Assembly: GCA_026770025.1 (NCBI GenBank)
Contig: JAMXDE010000025.1
Span: 806,001 to 870,000, forward strand
Reading direction: 5' to 3'
DNA length: 64,000 nucleotides
Origin: Craspedostauros australis
Taxonomy: Eukaryota > Bacillariophyta > Bacillariophyceae > Mastogloiales > Achnanthaceae
This document shows, piece by piece, positions 41,238 to 53,015 of this stretch (position 1 is its first letter; each line of letters opens with the position of its first letter). Both the position numbers and the translations under genes were made by a program. Below the pieces are notes generated by a model. That model saw only the letters and a program-made list of their open reading frames with translations. It was not told the DNA's origin and ran no database searches.

Positions 41238-43650
41238 CAAGCTGATGGCGGATAGGGCGTTGAGGGAGTCTACGATTACGAGTAAGATAGGCCCCATGGT
41301 CCAGAGGAAATAAGTAGCCAAGAACACTGGCACGCTCATTCGTTCTCGTGATGCATCACGTGAATGTAGACTATAGCGGCACTCATTTCAAGAGATGAAG
41401 ATGTGGTTGGCTGAATATCCATCGGAAAGAGATGGAGGGATGGCTACTTCCTTCCTTGAGTGCTTTCTGTTGGGCGTGTGCATCATATCATGTGACTCAC
41501 TCAGTGGCATGCGGATGTGTGTTGGATGCCGCTTTGACGTTGAAACAGCGAGGCCGGTGGCTCATCTGCCTCGAATATATCCATTCAATGAGGATAACGT
41601 TCAAACAAATGCTATCTTTCAGCGACTGTACTCCATCTTCGTGGAGAGCAATCTGCTGGAGAGCGCGTGCGAGTAGCCTGGACCCACTGGCAGATCGTAT
41701 TGGTATGCAGGACACGATGGGGATTGCGCATCTTATCGCATAATTATCTGGTTCGGCGTGGGCTGCTCTTCTGACGCGCTCGTGGCATACCTTCTGCAGC
41801 CGCAGCAGAAATGCGCGAGTGCATGATGTGACTGTGCGTATCGCCTACTGTGCCGTCCAATCCGATACTATGCTCTGTTGGTTGGACTGACGGCAGTGAT
41901 GCTGACGTTGGAATCCGGAACTGGGGCGTTCACCCCGACTCTCATCAAAGTGGACGGTGCCATTTACCCCAATGCGTGCCTCCAGCCACAGCAGTTGAAG
42001 TTGGGTCAATCCATGCAGGGATGCACGTGTGCGTGTGTACGTGGGCGGATAGTCTCATCGACGAGATCTGTTTGCAGGTCTCCCACGCTGCATTGAGACC
42101 AAGCCGCGTTCATGTTGACGCTCCAGACGGAGCAGGGTAGTTTGCTGCCGTTCTGCGCTTCTGCCCTCCTGCACGTTGGATCTTGCACGTTGGATCTTGC
42201 ACGTTGGCATCCTGTCCCCGGATTCCCTCGTTCGCTCTCTCGCTCTCTCATCTTCTCCAGCGTTCGTTCTAACCGATGTGACTGCGCCGATCTCATCTGG
42301 ATGCTCACCAGGCACCGCTGATGAAGTAGAGTAGGCTCAGCATCGGTGGAAGAAAGGGTTGGCTGTTATCGTACTCGAACATGCCGTCGTATTGTCTTGT
42401 GCATGGATTCGGGGCTGCCCAAACTCGGGTTGTGTGCGTTACATGTTGCATGTTGCGCACGCTGCTTCCGACTTTGGCACAGCGAGCGTGCACCCAGCAC
42501 CGTGATCGTTGGATGGCCTGCAAAACCGTGATTGTGTGTTGGCATGCATACGTGTACTAATACTCATTCTATTGAACCTCGTCCTCCATGGCAACGAGAA
42601 TGATGATGGTGGAAGGGTGAAACAAGTGAATGGATGCATCGAAGGTAGCCTGAAGACCCGCTCACGAGAGGCGAAGATGTGATCTCGCGGAATGATCCTC
42701 TCCGTGTTCGTGCGATTCCATGTACCATAGTCGTACGTACCCCATGACACACTCAACTTGTAGCTCGTGGCACAATAAGAGTACCCAAACAAACTACGAC
42801 TGCTGGAAATCCAGGAATCCAAACGGCGCTGACCTGGGTCCCAAGAGTTAGTCTCTTTTCCCTCGGCTATCTTGGTTGGGGCTTGCATGGAGTTGACGCG
42901 CAACGCAACGGAAGAGGCGAACATTGGTTTCGTTGAGAGGACGCCATTCAAGATCCTCCAAGAGAGTCTGCAATGACTGTGTTGTTCCACTTCAACGAAA
43001 CCTTCTCCCTTGTGGCTGGCTACTCTACTCGTGAAAACGAGACGCCAAACTGACTCTGCTTCAACCATCCCTCTCCAGAGTACGGGCCATTGATAATCCG
43101 TCGAATACTCCACGACCTCGCCAGTCGTGGGAGATGAGAGGCATGTGGCTCGTCCGAGTACCACGGCGGATACAGCACCTTGCGCTCAGAACGAGGCGCC
43201 ACAATAGTCGTACCAGTACGAGGAGTTGGTACTCGTACGAGCTACGAGGATGGTACATGACTCGTCGGGTACGACACATCCAGACGTTGATTGAGATTCC
43301 GCAGACAGGACGAAACAGCAAGAATGACGAATGATGCAGAAGCAACAGCAACACGAGACCAAAACTCCTGGCTTCTCGTCAACGCCGCCACCGTTGCGTG
43401 TTTCGTTTCGGCGGTCTTTGCGATCATGGGATGTATGCATCCATGATGCCGCCGTCGTTGTGTGGAGCCAAAGAGAAAATGAGCTTGGTGGAACGGCGCG
43501 CCAAAGCAACCAACATTGCACGACCAAAGATACATCGTACCTATGCCCGAAACTGGCTAAAGCCGGAAAAAAGTGAGAGGACAAGCACGACTGCCCCCAG
43601 AACCCAGAACACATCTTTGCCAAAATGTAGTTGCTGTTCGGTGACGTTTG
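41238..43650. other. gene-poor region
   Basis: No intact gene recognised. A piece at about 41881-42020 (+) reads GLTAVMLTLESGTGAFTPTL and looks coding but stands alone. A 14-bp unit TTGCACGTTGGATC is repeated three times at about 42172-42213. TACTCGTAC/GTACGAG words cluster near 43211-43255. Confidence 0.4.
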
Positions 43651-43706
43651 TGTACGACCCCATTCAGGGTACGATCGTACATTCCTGCCGATTTTTTATC
43701 GGATAA

Positions 43707-44727
43707 CATTACTTTATTAGCAAACGGTGTAGCGTGTTGTCGAATAGGCTTAGATATATTTAGCTAGCTTCTACGACACAAATACCTGGCTGACTTGTCC
43801 TCGTCGTGGACGAAAATGATGACGTCATTGACGGTCGATGTCAGACTGCAATGGTATCGAATGGTGTGGATGGCGATGTTGTGGCAGATTCGGCGCCGCG
43901 TTGATTCCTCGCGTCGTTTTGGATTTGGCTTGGTGAGGGGTTGCCTCCTTTGTTCGTGTTGTGTCATGGAGCACGGCAATGGTGGTGGCGTCCCTACATG
44001 TCCACTTCCACGTCCACGACAATAGCAACACTTGCGAATACTACACAACATGATATTATATATTAAAATACAATATGGTGTAATGGAGCACAGTGACTTG
44101 TCCTTTGGTCTGCAAAATAGAATTTGATTTAACACTTGTTATAGCATTGTTTGTAAAAACAAAGTCCTGCGAAACCTGCTTTGCTTCCCATGGACATGAG
44201 ACAACATGGTCATCTACTGAGCTGTTGGCATGGCGCAGAAAGAGACTGGTGGCGGCAGTGTTGTTTTCCATGTTGCTTCTTGTGTTGTGATTCGAGTGCG
44301 TGCAGGTTCATTGACACCGAAACAACAAGCCAAGAGGAGAACAGATGAACAACAGACAGAAGCCAATGCTGGCTGTTGGCAACGACTAGCAGAGAGGAGG
44401 TCCAAACATGTGGGCAGGGAATAGACCTGAAGTGAGGACAAGGCTGTACTATCCGTTCATGACCTAGACAATATAATACATCATTTCTTGTTTTCAGTTT
44501 CAGTTCTTTTCATTTTTGACAACAACATCTGTGAACAATACCACTTTCTTTACATCTTTAGAAAGCTGTTGAGCACAGCTTTCCAATGAATATGTTTAAG
44601 TTTTATGTTTCTTACTGCCATCTTATTGCTATTCAAGCCTGAAGTACTTGTGACTTAATTCTGCACCATGGGACTGAAGCGAACTGTTCGGCAAGGCTCA
44701 AACTGTGAGGCTGGCAACGTCAAATCC
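43707..44727. other. left internal part of the second piggyBac-like element
   Basis: About 1 kb between the left inverted end and the copia 5' LTR. No transposase similarity could be read in any frame. AT-rich towards the LTR. Confidence 0.4.
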
Positions 44728-45355
44728 TATTAGCGCAACGCTATATTCCTAACAATAGCGACACCTGTCGACCAATCAGAAATCTTCACATTTCTTACCT
44801 TTTCCGTTCCGAACAGAAATTCTGGTCAAAATTCCGTTGTGTCAATTTTGTGTCGCATTTCGCGTCGCAAGAACCGTTTTCCCGTCAATCCCAGTTCCAA
44901 CATGTTGCGGAAATGAATTTCTTGCCAAGATGAACCACTCTGTCCAATCAGGACAGACTTCGGTCTTGGGTCCGATAAATACGGAACTGTCCCCAACCTT
45001 CTCGAGTGAATACGATCAATCGTGTGATCGTTCTACTCGCAACATCGTGAGGAGTTGCACCCTACAACACGGCGTATCGCGGTGTTTGTTTTCTGACTTT
45101 TGCAAATCTGAACCCACGCAGTAACACACACATTTGTCGTGTTGTCTCCGTGTTATATTCCATCTGCAATTGCATGAGACCTGCAAGTTGCCTCTCATGC
45201 TCACAGTTCCAAGATCTCAATCTTTGGAGCTCGACAGTCTTCACCTACTCATACGAATAACTCAATAACAAACAATCATCCTCACCAACAACTACGAATT
45301 GATCACTCTGCGTTTTCGGTGCGGTACCCTACCCATATTCGATTTCGTTCTATCA
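44728..45355 (+). repeat. copia 5' LTR
   Basis: 628 bp, from TATTAGCGCAACG to TTTCGTTCTATCA, matching 51281-51908 base for base as far as I could read. It should contain the promoter and polyadenylation signals. A primer-binding site was not identified with confidence in the bases after 45355 (gattaacagtcgcaag). Confidence 0.95.
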
Positions 45356-45676
45356 GATTAACAGTCGCAAGCTTTCACCTACTGAATTGATTGCGTGACA
45401 TTTCACCCACCTTCATTCCTCGTTCATCAACGAGTGATCCCTTCACACTTCCTTCACGTGACGACGTGATTCTGACCTCCCTTTGGCCTTCCTGCATCTG
45501 CAGTACCCCTCTCTTTCGGTTCCCCTGCTGAGATCGGGCCTTCCCATTCAGCACCTCAAGAATTCCTGCAGCACCCTTTCGCACCAGAAGACATTCCTGT
45601 CAGTGCATTCCAGTCCCAGCTACCTTCCGGTTCCATCCATCTGCAACTTCCCTTCCCCATCCATCCATCTCCCATC

Positions 45677-48600
45677 ATGACAACTGCTGAGACGGATCTC
45701 GCCACCTTGGACCATATCCTTGGCGTCATTGGCATCCCTTCTGATTCTACCCCTCGCGACATCATCGCTCATGAGGACATTGTCAGCCCTCTTGACCTTG
45801 TATCCCTCACTGAGGATGATCTTCGCAGCTTCCATCTCAGTGGCCACACTGATGATGGCGAACCCTTCACCGCATCCCTTGGCATCAACCACATCCGCAA
45901 GATCCTGAACCTTGGCAAATGGTACCTCACCCAGTCCATCCTGGATGATGATACCTGGAACGATCTGGATCGGGCTACTTTCATGGCATTCACAGCCGAG
46001 CAGAGCAACCCTTCCATTTCTTCTTCGCGCTCACATTCGAACGCAAGCACACCCATTCCATCTCCGATGGGGATGAACAACCATTCCACTCCTCCTTCCG
46101 CATTCCGTCCTGTGCCCGAGGAACCGCCGCATGTGAACTTCGCATTCGATCCTTCGGGTTCGGTACCCGGGGGTGGCTACCCCCAACCACCTGTGACCCC
46201 TTCCATGCCAACCTCATCCGGTTTCCAGGGCGTCCGATCCGAGGAACTTCCAGCTGACTACGTCAAAGAGTTCAGCAAGGCCATCAAGCGAGAGACCTTG
46301 TCTCTTCCTACCCTCAAGGATGACAAGCACTTCCTCACCTTCATGCGGACCTTCGAGACCCTCTCATTCTCCCACGGATTGAACCATCACCTCGACATGG
46401 ATTTCATCCCCGCTCCAAAGGATGAGACCTTCTTCGCGAGTCAGAACCGGTACCTCTTCGCCGTTTTGACCGAGCATGTCAAGACATCCAAAGGACGCCG
46501 CATCGTCCGTGCCTTCAAGAAGACTTGCGATGGCAGAGCTGCATACGCCGACCTGGTCGACAGCTACACTGGCGGTGTCGTTGGGGAGACTCTCTCCATC
46601 AAGTACCGTGATGCCATTGTCGCATTCCGGCTGGACCAATCCTGGACCAAGAGCCGTGAGCAGTTCCTCGATGCCTGGGAGACCAAGCTCGATGATATTG
46701 AAGAGCTCGACGATGCATGCGTCGATGAGGCGGTCAAGCAGCAATGGCTGCGCACCGCTATTGGTCCCGACGTTGACTTGACTCGGGCATATACCAACAC
46801 CAAGTCCAACTCTCGTCAACGCCACAAGCAGTCTCGTGGTTTCATCAAGATCGGTGTCTCTTTCGAGGACCTTCTCGAGTTCGTCCGTGACGAGGCTCAG
46901 TCCCTCGATGCCAACCAACCTCGCACTACATCCAAGCGCAAGGTCAACAACGCAAAGACCTCGGACTCCAACAACAAGGGCAATGGCAAGGACTACTCCA
47001 AGGATGATCGCCGCTCCATTCCCAACGAAGAGTGGCGTGGCATGTCCAAGGACCAGCGCAAGGCTTTCCTCGACGCAAAGGGGAAGTGGCGCAAGAACAA
47101 GGGCAAAGGCAAAGGCGATTCCAATCGCTCTGCCAACAATGCCAACACCTCTTCCGGCAGCGGCACGGTTCCTTCCGGAACCCCTCCCTCGGGGAGCGAT
47201 CCTTCCAAGGCTGATGACCCATCTACCGCCGTCGATCGTCTTCTCGCGCAGACCAAGTCCAGCTCTTCATCCGACGACACTCCTCAGTTGGTCTACAAGG
47301 GCCAGACCTGGCGTCTCGCGAACTCCACTGTGGTCCGATACAGCTTCAACAAGCTTGTCAAGGATCACTCCGGATCCCTCGTCGACAGCGGTGCCAATGG
47401 TGGCCTGGCTGGCGATGATGTCCTCGTTCTCTGCAAGACAGGACACACGGCCGACGTCAGCGGCATCGGTGATTCCGCCATCGCCAACCTCGACATCGGC
47501 ACTGTCGCTGGACTCATCCAGACTACTGACGGACCCATCATTGGAAAATTCCATCAATATGCGCTCTACGGAAAGGGCAAGACCATCCACTCCACCAACC
47601 AGCTTGGTGCCTTTGGGATGGACGTCAACGAGCGCCCTCGCCACCTTCCAGGTGGTCGCCAAACCATCATCACTCCCAGTGGCCACGTCATCCCGTTGGC
47701 CGTTCGCCAGGGCCTGTCCTACATGGATATGGCCAAGCCCACTCGCGCGGAACTCGACAAGTACCCGCATGTCGACTTCACCGCCGACGACGAGTGGGAC
47801 CCTTCCTCCCTCGACTGCGAGATGACCCTCGACGACGTCGCCGATGATGACGCCGCAGCACTTCAGCGTCGCGAGAACAACAACGCCGTTCTCACAACAC
47901 AAGCTGATGCCCGCCAGGCCGACATCGCAGACAATCCGGGCAGTGTCATTGCTACACGCAGGCCTGCTGACTACGAGGCACTCCGCCCTCACTTCGGCTG
48001 GATTCCGGCTCGTCGCGTTCGCGACACCCTTCGGTGCACCTCCCAGTGGTACCGTACCGCCGAGCGCTTCTCCATGCGCAAGCATTTCAAGTCTCGGTTC
48101 CCTGCAGCCAACGTCGACCGCCTCCATGAGACGGTGGCAATGGATACGCTCTTCTCGGATACCCCCGCTCACGATGATGGAGTTCCGGGTCATGGCGGGT
48201 GCACCATGCTTCAGGTGTACGTCGCCCTCGACTCTCGGTTCACGGCCGGCTTCCCCATGCCATCTGAGAACCGCATCTCCGATACCCTTCGCGACTTCAT
48301 CCGACGACACGGGGCTCCCGACCTTCTGATGTCCGACAACGCCAAGGCTCAGATCGGCAACAAGGTCATGGAGATCCTTCGGCAATACCACATCCGGGAT
48401 CACCAGAGTGAGCCGGAGCACCAGCACCAGAACGGCGCGGAACGCCGGATCCAAGATATCAAGCGCACCACCAATGGTGTAATGGATCGCACGGGGACCC
48501 CCGGCCGATTCTGGCTGATCTGCACGCTCTATGTGATTGACCTCTTCAATCACATCGCGCAGGTCACCGTTGGTTCCATCACCCCCCTTCAAGCCGCCTT

Positions 48601-51256
48601 CGGCCAACGACCGGACATCTCCAAGTTCCTCTCCTACCGATGGTGGCAACCAGTCTACTACCGGGTTGACAACCCTTCCTTCCCCAGCCAGTCCAAGGAA
48701 CGCAGTGGACGCTGGGCCGGTCCCTGTCTCCACAAGGGAGACGACCTCACCTTCTGGGTACTCGATGATGAGACCCAGCGGCTCCTTCCTCGCTCCGCCA
48801 TCCGACCGGCTGACGACTCTTCCACCCGCAACCTTCGTGCGGACTTTCCCTTCCCCATTGTTGGGGAGGATGATGGATCTGATGCCATGGATACAGCGTC
48901 TGGGGAGCCTGACGACGACATCTCCGTCCCTCCAGACCTCGATCCCATCGTCCACTGTCTCTCTGACTCCATCCTGGCTGACCGCCGTGGCACAGACCCC
49001 GAAACAGTGGGGAATGCAAAGGTCCACATCCCAAGGTTCTCTCCTGAGGATCTTGTTGGGATGACTTTCATCCACGAGAAGGATGGTCAACAGGTCCGAG
49101 CTGAGGTGGTGCAGAAGGTCAATGACCTTGACGCCGCCAACCACCAACGCATCAAGATGCTTCTCTCATTGGCAGATGGGGAGACACACGACCTGATCTC
49201 CTATGTCGAGCTCGCTGACATCATCGAACGTCAGCGAGAGCACAGCGACGATCCCGACGCCAAGTGGGAGTTCGACTCCATTGTTGGACATGAAGGACCC
49301 CTCACATCTTCCTCCCCCACCTACAAGGGATCCAGATTCAACGTCATTGTGAAATGGGGAGACGGCTCCACCTCCACCGAACCCCTCTCCATCATGATTC
49401 AAGATGACCCTGTCTCATGCGCTGCCTATGGCCGCCGCCATGAACTGCTCGACGAGCCTGGTTGGAAGCGCCTCAAGCGCCTCGGCATCCGTACCCACCG
49501 TCTTGAGCGCCAGATCCACAAGTCCAAGACCTTTTCCCATGCCCCAACCTTCCAGTTCGGTGTCCAAGTCCCTCGCAACCACAAGGAGGCGATGAGACTC
49601 GATGACAAGAATGGCAACACTCTCTGGGCCGACGCCGAGAAGAAGGAGATGGACCAACTCTTCGGGTACCGTACCTTCAAGACCCTTGGGAAGGGTGCCC
49701 CGGTACCCTCCGGCTTCCAGAAGATCCGCCTTCAGTGGGTCTACGCTGTGAAGCATGACCTCCGTCACAAGGCGCGTTGCGTCGCTGGCGGCCACCTCAC
49801 CGAACCCTGCAAGGATGCGTCCTACGCAGGTGTGGTCAGCCTTCGCTCCCTCCGACTCTCCCTCCTCGCCGGGGAACTCAACGGCATTCCAACATGGGTC
49901 GGAGACATTGGCAATGCATATCTTGAGGCCTTCACTCAAGAGCGCATCTGCTTCGTCGCTGGTGACGAATTCGGTGACTTCGCTGGTCATACCATGCAGA
50001 TAGTCAAGGCACTCTACGGCCTGCGCACATCGGGTGCCCGGTTCCACGAGGCCCTCGCCGACACCCTTCGCGACATGGGGTTCCTCCAGTGCCGCTCGGA
50101 TCCTGACGTCTGGATGCGAGACGCCCAGTCCCACTGGGAATACGTCTGTGTCTACGTCGACGACCTCACCGCCACCATGGCGGATCCCAAGACCTTCTTC
50201 GACATCCTCTCTTCCAAGTATGGGTACCAGCTCAAGGGAGTTGGTCCCATCAAGTACCACCTCGGTGCTGACTTTGGTCGCGACCCCGACGGCACCCTCA
50301 AGCTCTCTCCACAGTCCTACATCAAACGGATGTTGGAGAACTACGAGCGCATGTTCGGTGAGCTCCCTCGCAAGGCCAGCTGCCCACTCGACAAGGCCGA
50401 CAGTCCTGAACTGGACACCTCTTCCGAACTCTGCGAAACCGACAAACGCAAGTTCATGTCCCTCATCGGTGCACTCCAGTGGTGTATCTCCCTCGGGCGG
50501 TTCGACATCTCTGTCGCCGTCATGACGCTCGCACGCTTCCGCTCGGCTCCCCGCCAAGGCCATCTGGACCGCGCCAAGCGCATCTACGGGTACCTCCGCA
50601 AACACCCCGATGCAGCCATCCGGTTCCGCACCTGCGTTCCCCGCTTCGATCTTCACTACGAGGTTCCCAACCATGACTGGATCTACTCCGTCTATGGGAA
50701 GACCTCTGAGGAGATTCCGGATGATGTCCCCGAGCCGAAAGGCAAGCCTGTCCGAACCACCACGTTCGTCGACGCCCATCTCCTTCTCTGCCAAGTCACT
50801 GGCAGATCGGCCACCGGTGCCCTCCATCTGGTGAACCAGACTCCCATCGAGTGGTTCTCCAAGCGACAGGGTACGGTAGAGACCGCCACCTACGGATCTG
50901 AGTTCGTTGCCGCTCGACAGGCAACTGAGCAGATCATCTCCCTTCGCCTCGCTCTCCGTGAGATGGGTATCCCGATCGACGGCCCCAGCTGGATGCTGGG
51001 TGACAACCAGTCCGTCATCACCTCCTCCACGGTCCCCAAGAGCATGCTCTCCAAGCGCCACAACGCACTGGCCTACCATCGAGTCCGGTCCGCTGTCGCC
51101 GCTGGCATCCTCTACTTCATCAAGATCCCCGGCACCCAGAACGTCGCCGATGTGATGACCAAGTTTCTTCCATGGGCCGTCTTCTGGCCCCTCGTGAAGC
51201 CTATCCTATTCTGGAAAGGACACACTGAGCCCACTTCCTCGACCTCCAAGACCTGA
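45677..51256 (+). CDS. copia gag-pol polyprotein
   Basis: 1,859 residues in one frame with no stop between gag and pol. Order: gag-like region with Lys/Gly-rich nucleocapsid-like stretch (no CCHC zinc knuckle seen); aspartic protease LVDSGANGGLAGDD at about residues 570-585; integrase with DDE residues, the last Glu in SEPEHQHQNGAERR (about 913-926); a linker with a chromo-like segment (YKGSRFNVIVKWGDG then PLSIMIQDDPVSCAAYG); reverse transcriptase with VGDIGNAYLEAF and the YVDD active site (about 1492-1495); RNase H with WMLGDNQSV. The gag-PR-IN-RT-RH order defines Ty1/copia, and the linker type is known from diatom CoDi elements. Intact, so possibly active. Confidence 0.95.
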   Translation: MTTAETDLATLDHILGVIGIPSDSTPRDIIAHEDIVSPLDLVSLTEDDLRSFHLSGHTDDGEPFTASLGINHIRKILNLGKWYLTQSILDDDTWNDLDRATFMAFTAEQSNPSISSSRSHSNASTPIPSPMGMNNHSTPPSAFRPVPEEPPHVNFAFDPSGSVPGGGYPQPPVTPSMPTSSGFQGVRSEELPADYVKEFSKAIKRETLSLPTLKDDKHFLTFMRTFETLSFSHGLNHHLDMDFIPAPKDETFFASQNRYLFAVLTEHVKTSKGRRIVRAFKKTCDGRAAYADLVDSYTGGVVGETLSIKYRDAIVAFRLDQSWTKSREQFLDAWETKLDDIEELDDACVDEAVKQQWLRTAIGPDVDLTRAYTNTKSNSRQRHKQSRGFIKIGVSFEDLLEFVRDEAQSLDANQPRTTSKRKVNNAKTSDSNNKGNGKDYSKDDRRSIPNEEWRGMSKDQRKAFLDAKGKWRKNKGKGKGDSNRSANNANTSSGSGTVPSGTPPSGSDPSKADDPSTAVDRLLAQTKSSSSSDDTPQLVYKGQTWRLANSTVVRYSFNKLVKDHSGSLVDSGANGGLAGDDVLVLCKTGHTADVSGIGDSAIANLDIGTVAGLIQTTDGPIIGKFHQYALYGKGKTIHSTNQLGAFGMDVNERPRHLPGGRQTIITPSGHVIPLAVRQGLSYMDMAKPTRAELDKYPHVDFTADDEWDPSSLDCEMTLDDVADDDAAALQRRENNNAVLTTQADARQADIADNPGSVIATRRPADYEALRPHFGWIPARRVRDTLRCTSQWYRTAERFSMRKHFKSRFPAANVDRLHETVAMDTLFSDTPAHDDGVPGHGGCTMLQVYVALDSRFTAGFPMPSENRISDTLRDFIRRHGAPDLLMSDNAKAQIGNKVMEILRQYHIRDHQSEPEHQHQNGAERRIQDIKRTTNGVMDRTGTPGRFWLICTLYVIDLFNHIAQVTVGSITPLQAAFGQRPDISKFLSYRWWQPVYYRVDNPSFPSQSKERSGRWAGPCLHKGDDLTFWVLDDETQRLLPRSAIRPADDSSTRNLRADFPFPIVGEDDGSDAMDTASGEPDDDISVPPDLDPIVHCLSDSILADRRGTDPETVGNAKVHIPRFSPEDLVGMTFIHEKDGQQVRAEVVQKVNDLDAANHQRIKMLLSLADGETHDLISYVELADIIERQREHSDDPDAKWEFDSIVGHEGPLTSSSPTYKGSRFNVIVKWGDGSTSTEPLSIMIQDDPVSCAAYGRRHELLDEPGWKRLKRLGIRTHRLERQIHKSKTFSHAPTFQFGVQVPRNHKEAMRLDDKNGNTLWADAEKKEMDQLFGYRTFKTLGKGAPVPSGFQKIRLQWVYAVKHDLRHKARCVAGGHLTEPCKDASYAGVVSLRSLRLSLLAGELNGIPTWVGDIGNAYLEAFTQERICFVAGDEFGDFAGHTMQIVKALYGLRTSGARFHEALADTLRDMGFLQCRSDPDVWMRDAQSHWEYVCVYVDDLTATMADPKTFFDILSSKYGYQLKGVGPIKYHLGADFGRDPDGTLKLSPQSYIKRMLENYERMFGELPRKASCPLDKADSPELDTSSELCETDKRKFMSLIGALQWCISLGRFDISVAVMTLARFRSAPRQGHLDRAKRIYGYLRKHPDAAIRFRTCVPRFDLHYEVPNHDWIYSVYGKTSEEIPDDVPEPKGKPVRTTTFVDAHLLLCQVTGRSATGALHLVNQTPIEWFSKRQGTVETATYGSEFVAARQATEQIISLRLALREMGIPIDGPSWMLGDNQSVITSSTVPKSMLSKRHNALAYHRVRSAVAAGILYFIKIPGTQNVADVMTKFLPWAVFWPLVKPILFWKGHTEPTSSTSKT

Positions 51257-51280
51257 ATGTCCGGGACACGCTTTGGGGAG

Positions 51281-51908
51281 TATTAGCGCAACGCTATATT
51301 CCTAACAATAGCGACACCTGTCGACCAATCAGAAATCTTCACATTTCTTACCTTTTCCGTTCCGAACAGAAATTCTGGTCAAAATTCCGTTGTGTCAATT
51401 TTGTGTCGCATTTCGCGTCGCAAGAACCGTTTTCCCGTCAATCCCAGTTCCAACATGTTGCGGAAATGAATTTCTTGCCAAGATGAACCACTCTGTCCAA
51501 TCAGGACAGACTTCGGTCTTGGGTCCGATAAATACGGAACTGTCCCCAACCTTCTCGAGTGAATACGATCAATCGTGTGATCGTTCTACTCGCAACATCG
51601 TGAGGAGTTGCACCCTACAACACGGCGTATCGCGGTGTTTGTTTTCTGACTTTTGCAAATCTGAACCCACGCAGTAACACACACATTTGTCGTGTTGTCT
51701 CCGTGTTATATTCCATCTGCAATTGCATGAGACCTGCAAGTTGCCTCTCATGCTCACAGTTCCAAGATCTCAATCTTTGGAGCTCGACAGTCTTCACCTA
51801 CTCATACGAATAACTCAATAACAAACAATCATCCTCACCAACAACTACGAATTGATCACTCTGCGTTTTCGGTGCGGTACCCTACCCATATTCGATTTCG
51901 TTCTATCA
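51281..51908 (+). repeat. copia 3' LTR
   Basis: Identical by eye to the 5' LTR over 628 bp. Preceded by the purine run GGGGAG. Confidence 0.95.
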
Positions 51909-51909
51909 C

Positions 51910-53015
51910 GCCATAGATGAGATGATGGTTCAATTCAAGGGAAGATCTGCACAGATGCATCACATGTAGCAGAAGCCAATCAAGGAAGGCTACAAATTCT
52001 ATTCCCTTTGCTGCTCAGCCTCAGGGTTCATGTTCCATGTGCTGCCATTGGGGCACCTGGACAAAACCACCAGGATCAACAACACAGTCGCAGAGCTGCT
52101 TGCCAAACTCAATCCTGCTGACAAGCATGTTGTTGCCATGGACAATCTATGCACTACAAAGATTGTCATTGAGAAGTTGAGGGAGATGGGAGTGGGCATT
52201 GTGGGAACTGCAAGGAATTGTTGTGGATTCCCTCCCAAGGAAATGAAGGACATTGAAGATGATCGCTTCAACTCTCTGTACATCTGGACAGAGAGTGACA
52301 AGTATGTCATTACTTGATGGGTGGACAACAATGTGGTGCTCATGGTGAGTACAGTCCATTATGCAAACAAGACAGTCGCAAAGAATCGACATCGACCACA
52401 ACAGACCACAACAAACAAGAACCATCTGAAGACTGTCTGGGGTGATGACTGGAATGCTGCAAACAGGATCCCAAGAATGATTGATGACTACAATCATTGG
52501 ATGGGAGGGGTGGATTGGTGTGATCAGCTTTTCGCATACTATCAACCAAATCTGCGGTGTTGAAGGGTATGGATGCCAATCATGTTTCACCTACTTGACA
52601 TACTGAGGGTGAACTCATGGATCACGCACAGTCACCTTGTGGAGGAGGAGGATTGAATGGATTACAAATCATACGGCTTGGCAATGGTGGAAGCACTGGT
52701 GTGGAAAGCGAGGACCTGCAAAGTCTGTGGCACAAGGAGGGCAAGGAGAATCCTAAAGAAGATAAGAACAAGGATAAGGATGAACAATAATCAACCAGTG
52801 TTGAGCAAGGATAGGTTCATGGGTGTGTATAAAGACCATGGACAGAAAATTGACAAAGATGGAAAGCAACGACTTTGCCAATATTGCTGCTGCTTGAAGG
52901 CCACAAAAAAATTACTGGCCTAGAACAAAACACTCCCAATAGGGTCAAACGGATCTGCAGCTTGTGTAGAGTCCATGTCTGCAAAGATCATTGGAGTATA
53001 TACCATGGAAGGTGA
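51910..53015 (+). pseudogene. 3' part of a piggyBac-family transposase, broken
   Basis: Starts 2 bp after the copia 3' LTR, just ahead of the first catalytic Asp (IDEMMVQFKGR, Asp codon 51916). Second Asp in VAMDNLCTTK (about 52139), third in GGVDWCDQLFAYY (about 52510). In-frame stops at 51967 (TAG), 52315, 52561 and 52654 (TGA) break it, and a shift in the A7 run near 52906 separates it from a terminal Cys/His cluster (CSLCRVHVCKDHW, about 52950-52990). The N-terminal half is absent. It is a different subfamily from the intact enzyme at 27341-30007. Confidence 0.88.

Larger units (their letters stand above)
44728..51908 (+). mobile_element. Ty1/copia-type LTR retrotransposon (CoDi-like)
   Basis: 7,181 bp with two 628-bp LTRs that appear identical, a single intact gag-pol frame, and a GGGGAG polypurine tract at 51275-51280 just before the 3' LTR. 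Identical LTRs mean recent insertion. The five bases flanking it (AATCC left, CGCCA right) differ, so no target duplication is present. It interrupts a piggyBac-like transposon 8 bp before the codon for that transposase's first catalytic Asp. Confidence 0.95.

Noticed and set aside
44837-45124. 95-codon frame present in both LTRs (also 51390-51677)
   Set aside because: Duplicated only because the LTRs are identical; no motif, and it would lie in regulatory LTR sequence.
47267-49147. Long minus-strand frame (626 codons) opposite the copia polyprotein
   Set aside because: It is the antisense shadow of a codon-biased + strand gene, with no motif of its own; the same holds for the long minus frames at 49415-51079, 12875-14347 and 7238-8419.
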